The translations under genes were made by a program, and so were the position numbers. Below, one piece after another: positions 1-10,370 of a stretch of DNA of 64,000 nucleotides. The notes beneath the pieces were generated by a model. It ran no database searches. It had not been told where the DNA came from and saw only the letters and a program-made list of their open reading frames with translations. Source of the DNA: Plumapathes pennacea (taxonomy: Eukaryota; Cnidaria; Anthozoa; Antipatharia; Myriopathidae). The first letter of the stretch is position 1; every line of letters begins with the position of its first letter. The stretch is taken from the NCBI GenBank assembly GCA_964036295.1, contig OZ038465.1:24772870-24836869 (forward strand). Direction: 5' to 3'.

Positions 1-126
1 TGTTTCCGTGACCGCAAAAGTACTATAAACTAACGCTAGACCGTGGAAAAGTGTGAGCAAACTTTTCCATTCGAAGCTCTAAATCACATCATGCGATATA
101 CACAGCTGCCGCAAGAATGTGCGTGT

Positions 127-378
<252 letters not shown>

Positions 379-390
379 TTATTTATTTAT

Positions 391-1530
391 TTAACAAATA
401 AACCAGCTTCAAGCGTGCTCCGTTCAGAAATAAAGCACTTAGCAAGTGACGAGAGCACGAAAGAAGTGTAGGGAGAAACGCGAGCCGAAGGCGAGCGTTT
501 TTCCCCACTTCTTGAGTGCTCTCGGCACTTGCTAAGTGCTTTATATCTGAACGGAGCACGCTTGAAGCTGGTTTATTTGTTTTATAACATAGAAATTCAA
601 AACTTTCACAATAAAACTGTCTTTATTCATCAAAAATGTTGGAATGTTAACAGCGATGAAAAAATAGATTCTCCTAAACGGCTCGGCGGTCCGAATTGCC
701 AAGTCAGTACAGTTTCACTTCAACTTTTCAACCAGGCCGTCTGTTCTATAAAATCAGACAACATCTCACAGTAAAGAACTATATTTTCCCGTAGAACTTT
801 GGACTACAAGTACATGAAATCATACAGTCGGCTAGTGCATAAAATGCAAATTTGAAGGGAATCAACAAATGCTCCAACTGCCGACTCGAAAATTGTGTGA
901 ATGAAAACTTACCGATTTCTTGACTCTACCTCGTAGTACAATCATTTGAACTCCGTCCGAAAATTCTTCAATCATTTTTTTCAGTCACATCGTCGGAAAT
1001 TCTTTCTCTTGCATCACTGCAAACACGTCTGTTCGTCTGTCTTCGCCGTTCATGTTCAGTGATTGCTCACGGCTGATCTTCTTCAACTGAATGATTTGCT
1101 CTCTCCTTCCTTGTTGAAGCATTCAACTTCATTCAAAGAACCCACTGATGTAATTGTGACTCCCAAATATGCTGTACTTAGGGACAGTGCTTAAACCGAG
1201 TCGCTTTCCACGACGCTGACAAGAAACTTACCGTTCTTCGACATAGATTTTCCCTCTCCAAACTGTTGAAGTGCTTTTTGATGAGGTCACGTTCTTTACC
1301 GATTCACGGTGAACCGTACTAGCCGGTGCCTTCCTTAAAGCCAAATTTTATCTCGAATTTGGGCATTGGTGACTCCATTCTCGTATTATTTTCTCTTTTT
1401 TGCCAGAGGATGACGTAAGCGTGGTTTATAATTTATAAACCACGGGTAAGTGTGGTTTATACTCTATACTCTGGCAAACCACGGTTTTCGACCAATCAGC
1501 GAGCGGCTTGTATCGTGACTATGTTATAAA
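391..1530. mobile_element. R1 repeat family, copy 1
   Basis: An interspersed repeat of about 1.1 kb, present again near 32.1-33.2 kb and 37.7-44.2 kb. It begins with a 190-bp imperfect palindrome, continues with a conserved body without a convincing reading frame, and ends in short GTGGTTTAT / AAACCACG hairpins followed by a TATGTTATA sequence that is an inverted match to TATAACATA just after the palindrome. I cannot assign it to a named superfamily. A non-autonomous DNA element with a foldback end is the best description. Confidence 0.7.
393..582. repeat. R1 head palindrome
   Basis: An imperfect inverted repeat. The left arm starts AACAAATAAACCAGC and the right arm ends GCTGGTTTATTTGTT. The arms meet near 485-500 around a GCGAGCCGAAGGCGAGCG centre, which is itself nearly self-complementary. 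As single strand it would form a hairpin of about 90 bp. Confidence 0.9.
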
Positions 1531-1809
1531 TATATATATATATACAGTCAATCCCGAAAAGGTTGTCCTGTCTAAATATACAAATATACAAATATATCTG
1601 TCACGTGACCACCTAAAACTATCGAGTTTTAAACTGGACATGCTCCAAATGCTCTTAGTTTTATCATTCTGATAACTAGCAACCATAAAATTATATAAAC
1701 ATGCTGACTTTATGTATTTCTTTGTACTCATACGGTGTTTCTCAGTGGTCACGTGATAGATATAATTGCCTAAATATATATTTCAAATGGACAACCTTTT
1801 CAGGATTGA

Positions 1810-1853
<44 letters not shown>

Positions 1854-1914
1854 CAAGGGTGAAAGGCGCGTGGACCCAGTAAAAACACAGAATCAATCAG
1901 TTTTTTACCAACAT

Positions 1915-1939
1915 GTTTCGGCTACGTGCCGTTCTCAAG
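1915..1939 (-). ncRNA. Hammerhead-like motif remnant in Penelope tail
   Basis: On the minus strand a short GGC...GCC stem is followed directly by CGAAAC, in the arrangement seen in the ribozyme-like motif of Penelope-like elements (such motifs are described for this retroelement class). The expected CUGANGA half is degenerate here (CTTGAGAA). It resembles the motifs at 13697-13741 and 59580-59625. I regard it as a decayed motif, not a demonstrated ribozyme. Confidence 0.3.
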
Positions 1940-2148
1940 GTAAACTGATTACAAGTGTTTCTTAAAATTAGATTACGTAACAATACGGTGTATAATGATT
2001 TGGTAATTAAGCTGAATTAGTACATTGACGTGTGTAAACGTCACTGTGTTCAATTATATGCTCACTCTACCGATCAATAAGTATGAAAAGAGAACAAATA
2101 GTACGGTAGAATAAATGGAGCTAAGTGTACGTGAATCTGGGTTAATAG

Positions 2149-2830
2149 TCATAGTTTAAGGCTGGATGTCTCTTTAGGATGATTGAGTTCTTGGTTTAAT
2201 CCAAGCGGCTTGAGAGTCTGGAGTTTGATGATCCAGTAGTCTTCCCTTTTCTCGAGTATAAATCGTTGCTCTTTCTTAGGCACGTCCATTTTTTTGAGTT
2301 GCTCGATAATTGTGAAAGTCGCATGCTCATTGAAGTCATGTCCGGTTTTGCTGAAGTGTTGTGATGCCGGTATTCCATCTGGTCGGTGGGCGTCATTCCT
2401 GTGGTTGTTTATCCTGATGTTCATAGGAAATTCGGATTTGCCGATATATTGTAACTTGCACTGATTTACTACATTCCATGATGTAAATAACAAGCGTGCT
2501 TTTGCAGTTGACGCGATGGTAGATATTAAACCTTTTACCAGTGCTTACGCTCCTAAAGGAACTCGTGTTGGCTATTTGTTTACAGCAGAGATTCCCTGTC
2601 TTAGACATGCATGGGACGCATTTCCCTATTGTAGGTGTTGATTGTCTACGAAAGACTCGGTCGTGCTCGATGATGTTGCTTCCCAGGTAATCTTTTAGGT
2701 TGCGACAACGTCGATAGGCTAAGATAGGTGGTTCTTTGAAATGACCGTTAATGTCAGGGTTCAGTTTAGCGTCCTTGCAATTGGTGGAAGGGTCCTATTG
2801 TAGGTGACGACGAACGGTATTCTGTCTGAT
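2149..2830 (-). pseudogene. Penelope-like GIY-YIG endonuclease and Cys linker (broken)
   Basis: This is the C-terminal part of the Penelope-like polyprotein, which would nick target DNA during insertion. A linker with the CVPCMSK and LCCK cysteine pattern is followed by a GIY-YIG-type module: LQYIGKSEFPMNIRINNHRN, then SQHFSKTGHDF and a conserved IIEQL segment. The two halves lie in different frames (reading blocks 2149-2493 and 2393-2608), so at least one frameshift lies near 2400-2490. The usual first Y of the module sits in a damaged segment. The family assignment is strong; the protein is not intact. Confidence 0.8.
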
Positions 2831-2835
2831 GTCTG

Positions 2836-3089
2836 TCAATCCTTGGTGTGCAGGAGTGTTGCGCGTGGTAAGTTTGCTGCTCGTTCAATTTGCTTTGCTA
2901 CTTCATCTGGCTTGTAACCTCTTTTGATCATGGATTCCTTTAGGAGTTCACAGTTTTTAAGGAATTCAGAGTCTTCAAAGCAGATGCGTTTTATGCGAAG
3001 GGCTTGTCCGTACGCGATACTTGATTTGAGAGTGTGTTGATAATCTGAGAGGCTATGAAGATAATTCTGTCTATCTGTGGGCTTCCATG
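2836..3089 (-). pseudogene. Penelope-like RT C-terminal/connector region
   Basis: On the minus strand this fragment reads KPTDRQNYLH, then SSIAYGQALRIKRIC and later MIKRGYKPDEV. These are landmark motifs just after the reverse transcriptase palm in Penelope-like elements. It is separated from the palm by the inserted element at 3090-4180. An in-frame stop follows near 2836, before the cysteine linker. Confidence 0.8.
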
Positions 3090-4180
3090 GCCAGAAATCG
3101 CGGACATTCTGAGCCTGCAACATTGTCAGCGGACCCCGCCCAAACCAATATGGCGGCCACTGAGACGTGAGAGGAGTGAGAGGGTCGATTATCTTCAGCT
3201 GCACAACCTCTCATCGGCGGCATTTTATGAAACTAATCCGAAAAGAATTAAAGTATACCCGAAAACGTTTGAGGTGTATGAGAACGCTGCTAACAGACCC
3301 TCTTTGAGATCATACCAGCTGCGAAGATGCTCGTATGGAATATCAACTGTAAGAACGATTTCATCTGGGGATGGACATCTTTTAATATACTTTAAATCAT
3401 GATTGGTCGATATGCTAACATCTTGTTTGAATTTACGAAAATCGAAAGCTCTTAAAACGTCAGACATAACTTTAAACTGTAATACAGCTTATGAAAATTA
3501 ATTTTCCCGCAATTTTCCGAACCGAAAGTCGTACAATCACACGTGAAAACGCTGACCGTTTTGACTGTTTAGCTGCCTTCCCAGAGTTCCATAGAAGAGT
3601 ACAAAGCTTGGATTCTGACCTTTATTTTGATACCAGAAGGTCGGGGAAGTCGGCGCAAGGAGGTAAAAAAATCGGGTTTTCTTTCGTTACCGGAAGAGCT
3701 CCTTGTCATCTAACCTTTGCTCTGTCGAACTAAAGATTACAGCAAGTTTGTGGCTAAAATGGAACCGGTAAATCGCGGTGAATCTAGCTGAAATTTACTA
3801 CATCTACGAAGGAACAGGTCTACTTTTGGAAGGGATTTAGGCAACTCCGCTCCGGCTCAAGAGAAGAGGACTATCTCCAGTGCAATGTTGCGTCACCGGC
3901 GTTTTCGGAAAATATTAAGAAGGTTACATAGAGGGAGAAGCGCTGAAAAAAGACACTCGAAATGGAACCGGTAAGTGAACAGATATGGACATAAAGTTTG
4001 CGATTTCAGATGTGTATTAGCGTTTCCAAACAGGATTCATTTAGGCAAACACCGCATGTATGTTCGATTACCTTTTATTTTCGATTATACTTCGTGGCCC
4101 ATACATTTTCCTATCAGGTCGGACGCCATCTTGTTTTGCATTTTTGAGCATGCTCAGTTGCGACGTCCGTTATTTGTGGC
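3090..4180. mobile_element. 1.1-kb TIR element inserted in Penelope copy 1
   Basis: The ends are 16-bp imperfect inverted repeats (GCCAGAAATCGCGGAC on the left; GCCACAAATAACGGAC from the right, reverse complement), flanked on both sides by CATG. The element splits the Penelope reading frame between the palm and the connector, which fixes its borders from coding logic. It holds two short frames and a duplicated ATGGAACCGGTAA string (near 3759 and 3962); the second is followed by AGT, giving a GTAAGT splice-donor-like sequence. Superfamily not recognised. Confidence 0.65.
3225..3467 (-). CDS. Unrecognised 80-aa frame inside inserted element
   Basis: An ATG-initiated frame of 80 codons (begins MSDVLRAFDF) with ordinary amino-acid composition and a stop at 3225. 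I do not recognise a domain. It could be one exon of a captured or element-encoded gene, because it lies wholly within the 1.1-kb insertion, or simply a chance frame. Confidence 0.2.
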   Translation of the reverse strand: MSDVLRAFDFRKFKQDVSISTNHDLKYIKRCPSPDEIVLTVDIPYEHLRSWYDLKEGLLAAFSYTSNVFGYTLILFGLVS

Positions 4181-4712
4181 CATGCGATAGAGTTTCGTTT
4201 GGAGTTTTCCAGTTTGGTCAATGTATACTGTTGTATCGAGGAAATTTACTTCTTTGTCTGAGATCTCGTAGTCGAACTTGATGGACGGGTGTTTAACGTT
4301 GAAGTCTTCGATGAAAGTTTCGAAATTGTCCTTCGTGTCGGTCCTTATGATAAATATATTGTCAATGTAGCGCAGCTATGGTTTGTAATGTGTTGAAATC
4401 ATTGGGTAAATGTAGGTTTCTTCAAACCTTCCCATGAAGATGTTTGCGTAGGACGGAGCGCAGTTTGTGCCCATGGCACATCCTTTTATCTGGAGATAGT
4501 GGACGCAGTTGAAGATAAAGTTATTCAATGTAAGTATCAGTTCCATGAATTTCAATAGGACGGTGCTGTTCGCTGTATAAGATCCAATTCGTCTCTTTTC
4601 CAGTGTATATCGTAGTGCTTCTATTCCTTCGTCATTAGGAATGTTTGTATATAATGATCTGACGTCCATTGACACGAGGTATGTGTTGGTGGGGACTATA
4701 TCCACATTCACA

Positions 4713-4780
<68 letters not shown>

Positions 4781-4813
4781 TTTGGTTAGTTCAAAGTTTG
4801 AAAACGTTTGCAT
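4181..4813 (-). pseudogene. Penelope-like reverse transcriptase palm (broken)
   Basis: The minus-strand frame at 4376-4813 carries [16 protein letters not shown], then the [17 protein letters not shown] block, both diagnostic for Penelope-type reverse transcriptases. After an in-frame stop at about 4378 the frame resumes with RYIDNIFII and later KEVNFLDTTVYI. The catalytic box reads YIDN where an active enzyme would have YIDD, so the second aspartate appears lost. The N-terminal portion is missing into the (TA)n tract. Confidence 0.85.
4714..4779. repeat. (TA)n microsatellite
   Basis: A run of TA dinucleotides of about 65 bases at the 5' truncation point of Penelope copy 1. A further (TA)n run borders its 3' end at about 1815-1850. 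Confidence 0.95.
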
Positions 4814-4928
4814 TTCAGTTATTCTGGTGGCCGATTCATTATTTAATTATTTGGTTATTATTTTTTTAATTTTTAGTAATCAGACTGTCATTAATTAACT
4901 AACTCATTAATTAACTATTTCTATTGGC

Positions 4929-5011
4929 ACCCACGACCTGTTTTTGTACCCACGACTTTATACCCACACCCACTACCCACGAATAGCACCCACGACCCAC
5001 GACCCACGACC
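4929..5011. repeat. CCCACGAC tandem repeat
   Basis: Short degenerate tandem array of (C)CCACGACC units, becoming perfect over the last three units near 4984-5011. Confidence 0.8.
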
Positions 5012-5334
5012 AATGCTTTTTGTCCCCAAAAAAGAATGGGGTGCGGAAATTCAGTTTTTGAGAAAAATTTGATCAAATTCCCCACCCTAGGGATAGTTGA
5101 TAATCTGTTCTTATATATTGCTCAAAATTATTTTTTTGATTCCAAAGCTCATAAATAGAGCTCTGCAGTATCATGATTGTACTCAATACGACACGTACGA
5201 ATTTTATGGCAAGGTGGTGTGATGACCAAAAATGTCAGTACTGATTAAAAAAGGATGGTCAAAGAATGATCATCTTATGAATTTTTTCCATTTTATATAC
5301 CCCGGTACACAGCATGAAAATCTAAATTTACTAT

Positions 5335-5630
5335 TGCTTAAAAGTGGCTTAAATATTGCGTAAAGATGCAGTATAATCTCCTTTACGCCCTGTTTACGAA
5401 ATGTAAAGGTCATCTTTACGTCGACCTTTCCCTATGGCGTAAAGGTGACTTAATGAGACTCCTTTACGCCCTTTTAAATCTTGCGTAAAGCTGCTTAAAA
5501 GAATTAATTTACGACTCCTTTATGTGTAACCTATAGGCACCGTACAGGACAGCTTTAAGTCCTCTTTTATCGAACGTAAAGATACGTAAAGATGCTTAAA
5601 GAATGAATTTACGACTCCTTATGTGTACGT
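5335..5630. repeat. Degenerate CGTAAAG/CTTTACG repeat cluster
   Basis: At least nine occurrences of GTAAAG or CTTTAC in both orientations within 300 bases, plus a longer direct repeat (AATTTACGACTCCTT, once near 5508 and once near 5604). The mixed orientations give many possible small hairpins. No coding signal. Confidence 0.6.
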
Positions 5631-5659
5631 ACAGGTGCCGTATTGATAAGTGCGGCAAC

Positions 5660-5845
5660 TTTACCTCAATATGCAATTTTCTGTTTTATTGAACGAAGCA
5701 TTCTTCACAAGAAAACGGAAACCTGCCAGTGTACTCAGGCCAGTCAAGTACAGTGCGCTGTATGTATTTGGCGCTAAATATACTATCTGGACCAGGAAAT
5801 ATTATGCAGAAGTTCATTGTACATCGACCGTTTCTGTGCGAGAGT
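5660..5845. repeat. Interspersed repeat, also at 26127-26290
   Basis: About 165 bases (from TTCTGTTTTATTGAA to GTACATC) recur with few differences at 26127-26290 in the same orientation. Copy 1 runs directly into a Helitron-like fragment; copy 2 does not. Class unknown. Confidence 0.75.
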
Positions 5846-6420
5846 AATAATCACGACGCTAATGCAGTAGTACCGCCTTATTTGGAGACTCCAAACGGGG
5901 TGCCATCTCGAAATTTAATGTTCGTCAGCCTGTCAGTCTGTCAACTTCGTGCGACTTTTAGGCCAGGTGCCTAAGCAATGACGTAATAATTACCAATTAG
6001 CGTCCCCGCCAGTGGTTAATTTCACTGACAACAATTGTAGGTAACTGCGTTCACGAAAATGAATTTGAAAACTGGAAAACTTGAAACAGAATGGTCTCGC
6101 GAAGCTCGACTTCAAAAGAGAAGGGAACAGGCACGGGCAAGGCGAGATCGTGAAACGATCGAACAACGCCAAATACGTCAGAGAAAAGACGACAAACATG
6201 TTATAACTTACAGCATCATGAACAGAAACGTGCCGAAGAAAAGGAAGCAGAACAGATTGGACTCGCAAAAGTCAGCTAAAATGAAATTCACGTCGGGTTC
6301 ACAGATTGAAGCAATCATATTGTATGCAAAAAAAAAGGGAAATTTTTTGTCGATCCGGAAAAACAGAAACCCTCACGATGCGGCAAAAGCAGCCAATAGT
6401 TACCACATACATAAGTTATG
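5837..6420 (+). mobile_element. Helitron-like element, partial copy (F)
   Basis: Matches the 5' half of the family seen complete at 20935-22319, 50593-51958 and 54923-57241: GTAATAATCACGACGCTAATGC start block, microsatellite slot (CAGCCTGTCAGTCTGTCAA), then the Arg-rich coding block. Unlike those copies, it continues past the Arg-rich block into sequence shared with the 0.8-kb repeats at 27.5 and 47.0 kb. It may therefore preserve more of the internal region of the parent element. Confidence 0.7.
6059..6300 (+). pseudogene. Arg-rich N-terminal fragment of Helitron-like protein
   Basis: An ATG-initiated frame opens MNLKTGKLETEWSREAR and continues with RREQARARRDRETIEQRQIR. Such (R/E)-rich ETxEQRxxR segments precede the Helitron N-terminal domain in animal Helitron proteins. 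The same coding block occurs on the minus strand at about 17060-17290, 21817-22040 and 51486-51700 and on the plus strand at 55173-55400. No Rep or helicase domain is present anywhere in the window. Assignment to Helitron rests on this plus the element ends. Confidence 0.5.
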
Positions 6421-6784
6421 CATTACTTTTACTGTGAAACGTCGTAAACGTTCTAATAAGTCAATTTTTAAGGGGGGTCTTATTAGAGCATTTACGGTAT
6501 TCGAAACCTGCTCCAAATTCAACTAATTTTGGAAATTATATGGCCCAATAACTTCAAATTTGAGAAACTTTCAGCCAACTACATTACGCGTCATTTGTCC
6601 TTTCAAGAGATTTGGCATGGCCTTGGTTGTGCCTGGCCTCCGCATGAATGAAAGTGCGACCACTGGCATTGTGGTAGAATTCACGCTCTACACTTAAAGG
6701 TACATTTGTATACGTAAGTTGGCAATCATACTTTAATGAGGGAAGATGAAGCAATATGGAAGTAGCGCGCCCATCAATTTGTAC

Positions 6785-6920
6785 TGTTAACATCCCCCCG
6801 GGCATTTGAAATTTTCGATTGGAGGTCAAATTCCCCACCCTCGAGCGCAAAAACCCATCCAAATGCCCCCACATGTAAGGAAAATGGATGGTCAAATGCC
6901 CCACCCCCGGGCCATTCGCG
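6785..6920. repeat. GGTCAAATGCCCC repeat, copy 1
   Basis: Contains CATCCCCCCGGGCATTTG, then GGTCAAATTCCCCACCC and GGTCAAATGCCCCACCC units. The same arrangement occurs at 62042-62185 and, with a different end, at 62730-62880. Confidence 0.75.
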
Positions 6921-7924
6921 ATCAATTCTGTAAATTAAAGGCGTTTGTATTGCGAATACAAACTGAAGGACTCGCTGAATTTGGCTGAATTATCAGTGGA
7001 GAATTCTAAAGAAGTAGCGTGCCTACTGAGTGTCTGTTTTGCTGGTATTTCTTTACCAGCGTTTCCAGTACAACGTTTATGCTATGGCAGTTTATCCCGC
7101 TTCGGAGAATGAGGTTAATAAAAAGACGACACCCAGTTTTTTACGCGGCGGAAATAGCATTTCCCTATTTATTACTTAGCCAGGCAACCATTTCAACGCG
7201 TGAAAACGGCTCATCAAACAAATGTAAAAGTCTGGCTGACAAATCGGGCTGCGACATATTTATTTAAAAATACTCGGAAGGAAGCGCTAAACTTGTACGA
7301 ACACTGATAGCAATCAAACAACAAGCAAGAAATCGCCAAAGAAGCGCCCCTGTAGATCGAGTTCAGCTAGCTGTATTTTATATATTATAGCCAGTCACTT
7401 CATATTTGAAACGGGTCAACTATATTATTAAAACAACCCCCAACCAAACAGAGGCTACCCGCTTGAGTATGAAATTGAAGATACGTAGTACGCTTAAAAG
7501 TGTCAATCAGCTTTTGCATTCCATTCTTCTGCAGCCGTTCAGCTCCGTAGCTATTTTCCTGTCCGCTAAAATCTTACAAAGTGGACTCCATGCACGTGTA
7601 CGCCAGATCGAGTATTTAAAAACTAGTCCCAATCTCCCACAGTTAAAAATAGTACAAGCTAAAGTCAAAGTCCGCCTAATATGCTACTCTTTTCTTGACT
7701 CGTTGTTAATCACATGTCTGAGCCTCTCGCCTTTGTTTTTGACTTTCAGTATGATTTATCTCACGATATTGCTGCGTTTACAGTCCTCTAGTTTTGCCAG
7801 TTTCATTTGTTTTCAGTCTTGTTCGATAAATAAAAATTTAGAGGCTGAACGTACTGTCTCATTTTGTGAAACTCACTTGTTTTTTATAAAGTCAAAATTA
7901 ATTGACAAGTGGTGTTTGTTATAG

Positions 7925-8310
7925 AACACCAAATTCGTCTTCCCCAAGAGTCGATAACTTTTCTGTTTCGTTAAAAATTACTTTAGACAAAATTAGTGTC
8001 AAGAACTACGCACCTATCCTTTAACATGGTGACCTGAATGCTCATTATACATTTCCTGAGACAGCTTCACTAGATACTGACGTGGGAATCAAACTTGACC
8101 ACTCTTTTGAATGCAATAAATTGTTTCCATTAATCGATAAGCCGACTCGAATTACGCCGTCAAGATAATTAATCCTCGATTTGATTGTATCCGATTCACC
8201 TGGCCTATTTACCCACTCTGGCACTAATAGTTCTCTCGCTAACTGTGATCAAAATGTAATATTTGTCATTTTAAATTTTCTAACTAAAAACAGCAATCAG
8301 AAAAATTGAA
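7925..8310 (+). pseudogene. LINE endonuclease (APE-type) fragment
   Basis: Translation of the plus strand gives GDLNAHYTFPETASLDTD, followed by KLFPLIDKPTRITPSR, a stop, then LILDLIVSDSPGLFTHSG and SLANCDQNVIF. This is the order of motifs in the apurinic-type endonuclease of CR1/L2-like LINEs (GDxNxH, PTR, DLI..., DH, with the last His replaced here by Gln in CDQ). Upstream residues to about 7925 fit the preceding segment with a stop just before GDLNAH. No reverse transcriptase follows. Confidence 0.75.
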
Positions 8311-8489
8311 ACTTTTTAAAGTTAGAATATGTTAATGAGGACGCTTTAAAGGAGCGCTCTTTCAAAGGCAAATTGGGTCAGTACTTTTCCAAGCAACCAA
8401 GTTCTACGAGACATGCAACACTTAGTTAATACAGCACCAATGAAATAACATACCAAAAGGCTAAAGTAGTCCTGCAGGGTACAAAATAA

Positions 8490-8800
8490 CTCAATTTTTT
8501 GGGCTTATATTTTTCCACTTCCACTGATGTTTTAATTACTCCAAATGGGGAGTTAAAACGACTCTTTTGTTAGCGTGTTTTTGACTCCCACCCATTGAGT
8601 AAAATTGACTCCAAAAGAAGTTGTTATAACGCCAAACATGGAGCTAAAAAAAGGTGCAAAACATTCAATTTTGGGGGTTATTCTGACTCTACCTCCACTG
8701 AAGGATTAACTCCACTTGGGAAGTTAACACATGACTATTTTTCTGTGGTTGTTTTAACTCCTAAATTCTTTAACTCCCTTAGGCGAGTTAAATATACTCA
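8490..8800. repeat. Degenerate ACTCC/GGAGTT repeat cluster
   Basis: A run of short units such as TTAACTCC, GGAGTTAAAA, GACTCC and GAGTTAAA in both orientations. It resembles in style the cluster at 5335-5630 but with a different motif. No coding signal. Confidence 0.5.
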
Positions 8801-8919
8801 TGCAGGTGAAATAATGAATACAATCTACCATCATCCTTTTATTCATGTTTAACAACATTTCTCAGCAATTTCTTTTTACATCATTATTAAAAAAATAATA
8901 ATTAACATTAATATGTTAG

Positions 8920-9122
8920 TTAACCCTTTCACTCACAAGAGTGACCAACTTCAATTTTCTCCTTCAGTTTTTCACAAAAGATATAACATACAGTATGGAG
9001 AACTTGGCTTTTGATAGCTTGCTTAGATGACATCTGATTGAAGTATTAATTCTCTCTACATCTCTTTCACACTTGAATGGTTAGGAGAATCTGTACTCTG
9101 AACTTAGGAGTGAAAGGGTTAA
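8920..9122. mobile_element. piggyBac-type MITE, copy 1
   Basis: A 203-bp element from TTAACCCTTTCACTC to GAGTGAAAGGGTTAA: 11-bp or longer terminal inverted repeats beginning CCCTTTCACTC, flanked by TTAA. TTAA targets and CCY-type ends are typical of piggyBac non-autonomous elements. It is related over its whole length to 30111-30328. Confidence 0.85.
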
Positions 9123-10370
9123 AAAGGAAAAATCTGCTGACATATACAGTAGCTTTAACAAACTAGAAGAAAAATATACTGTAAACTATAAACAAATCTG
9201 TTGTTATACAGTATGTTAAAAATATAAAATACTTCCACGAAAAATTCTGCACCACACGTACTTTCTTAACTACACCAGACTCTGTGCGACAAAAGTATTT
9301 TTTAACGGCCGGCCGACTGGTGACGTTGCAACACACAACCATGGATTGTAAATTATTGATAAAAGAGACACGAATTCCGTATTCCAAAAACCCACCTACA
9401 GGGCGAGGGTATATCTGCGATTATCGTATTTCTGGTTTAATTGATGATCAGAACTTTTTGTTAAATCCTTGGTGTGTCCACCAAGCTTTTGTTTTGGCAG
9501 CTAGCGGGTTCCAAAAGAGCGCACCTTTCTATATGCAACTAAGTCCTGCATATAGCGTGAATTGAAACAGCGGAACATGATTGAATTTTGATGTTCTCAC
9601 AGAGTATTTTAAACCGCGCTCGGTTGATATATGCCACTGCAAGAGAATGTCTGGTATCTTACCATTAAATGCTTTTTGCATGCATAAGCTTTAACATAGC
9701 TAGTTTAAAATTATAAGAAAAAGAATGCCACGATTTTTTACACAACTGCGGCACAGTGCTCGACATTAACGCTTGAGCGCTTGAAGCGTCAAAACATTTT
9801 GTTTGAAGTCAATCTACAGTCTGTGAATGTCACATTCTGTATCCAAAAGACTCAGCTTCGGTTTTCCATGCAAGTAGCTGTCAACGATAGCGAAAATTAA
9901 TCAACTCCAAATCGTGGGTCTATCCTGATCCGCGTCAAATCGTCAAAGTGGAAATATTACAAAGATACCTAAGAATTACTGGCAATCTTACGGCCTAATT
10001 CAATGCGTCAAAACAGTTCTGGCATTCTTTTACTCCTGCTATTTCTAAGGAATTAGATAATCCAAACGGCGATGAATATATACATACTGCAATACTTGTG
10101 CCGTCACACGCATTTACTCTCATTAAACATATGAAAACAATAATTTAACTGTATCTGATTTTCCGACGAATAATAACCAATTATTTTAGTTTCAAAATTA
10201 CCCCCATCCCACCTGCCCATGCCCCACTCCCCGAAAAAAATCGTACGTCTATGTGAATCGTACGTACACGGCTTCTCAATGTTTGCAAGTCCTGTAAACA
10301 TGTCACCGCGTAGCATGGTAATCCTATTTTTATTGAGGGTCCTGGCGAAGAATATTTTGAGAAATAGTTA
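9123..10370. other. No recognisable gene
   Basis: AT-rich sequence with only short frames (for example 9284-9565, 93 codons) that resemble nothing I know. No clear repeat seen. Confidence 0.5.

Larger units (their letters stand above)
1850..4813 (-). mobile_element. Penelope-like retroelement, copy 1 (defective)
   Basis: Read on the minus strand, this is a Penelope-like element: reverse transcriptase palm, connecting region, cysteine-containing linker and GIY-YIG endonuclease, then a 3' non-coding tail. The N-terminal part is missing, because the reading frame emerges directly from a (TA)n tract near 4779. The 3' end also abuts a (TA)n tract near 1810-1850, so both borders lie in TA repeats. 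A foreign 1.1-kb element interrupts it at 3090-4180. The coding region carries stops and frame changes and cannot be functional as it stands. Confidence 0.85.
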
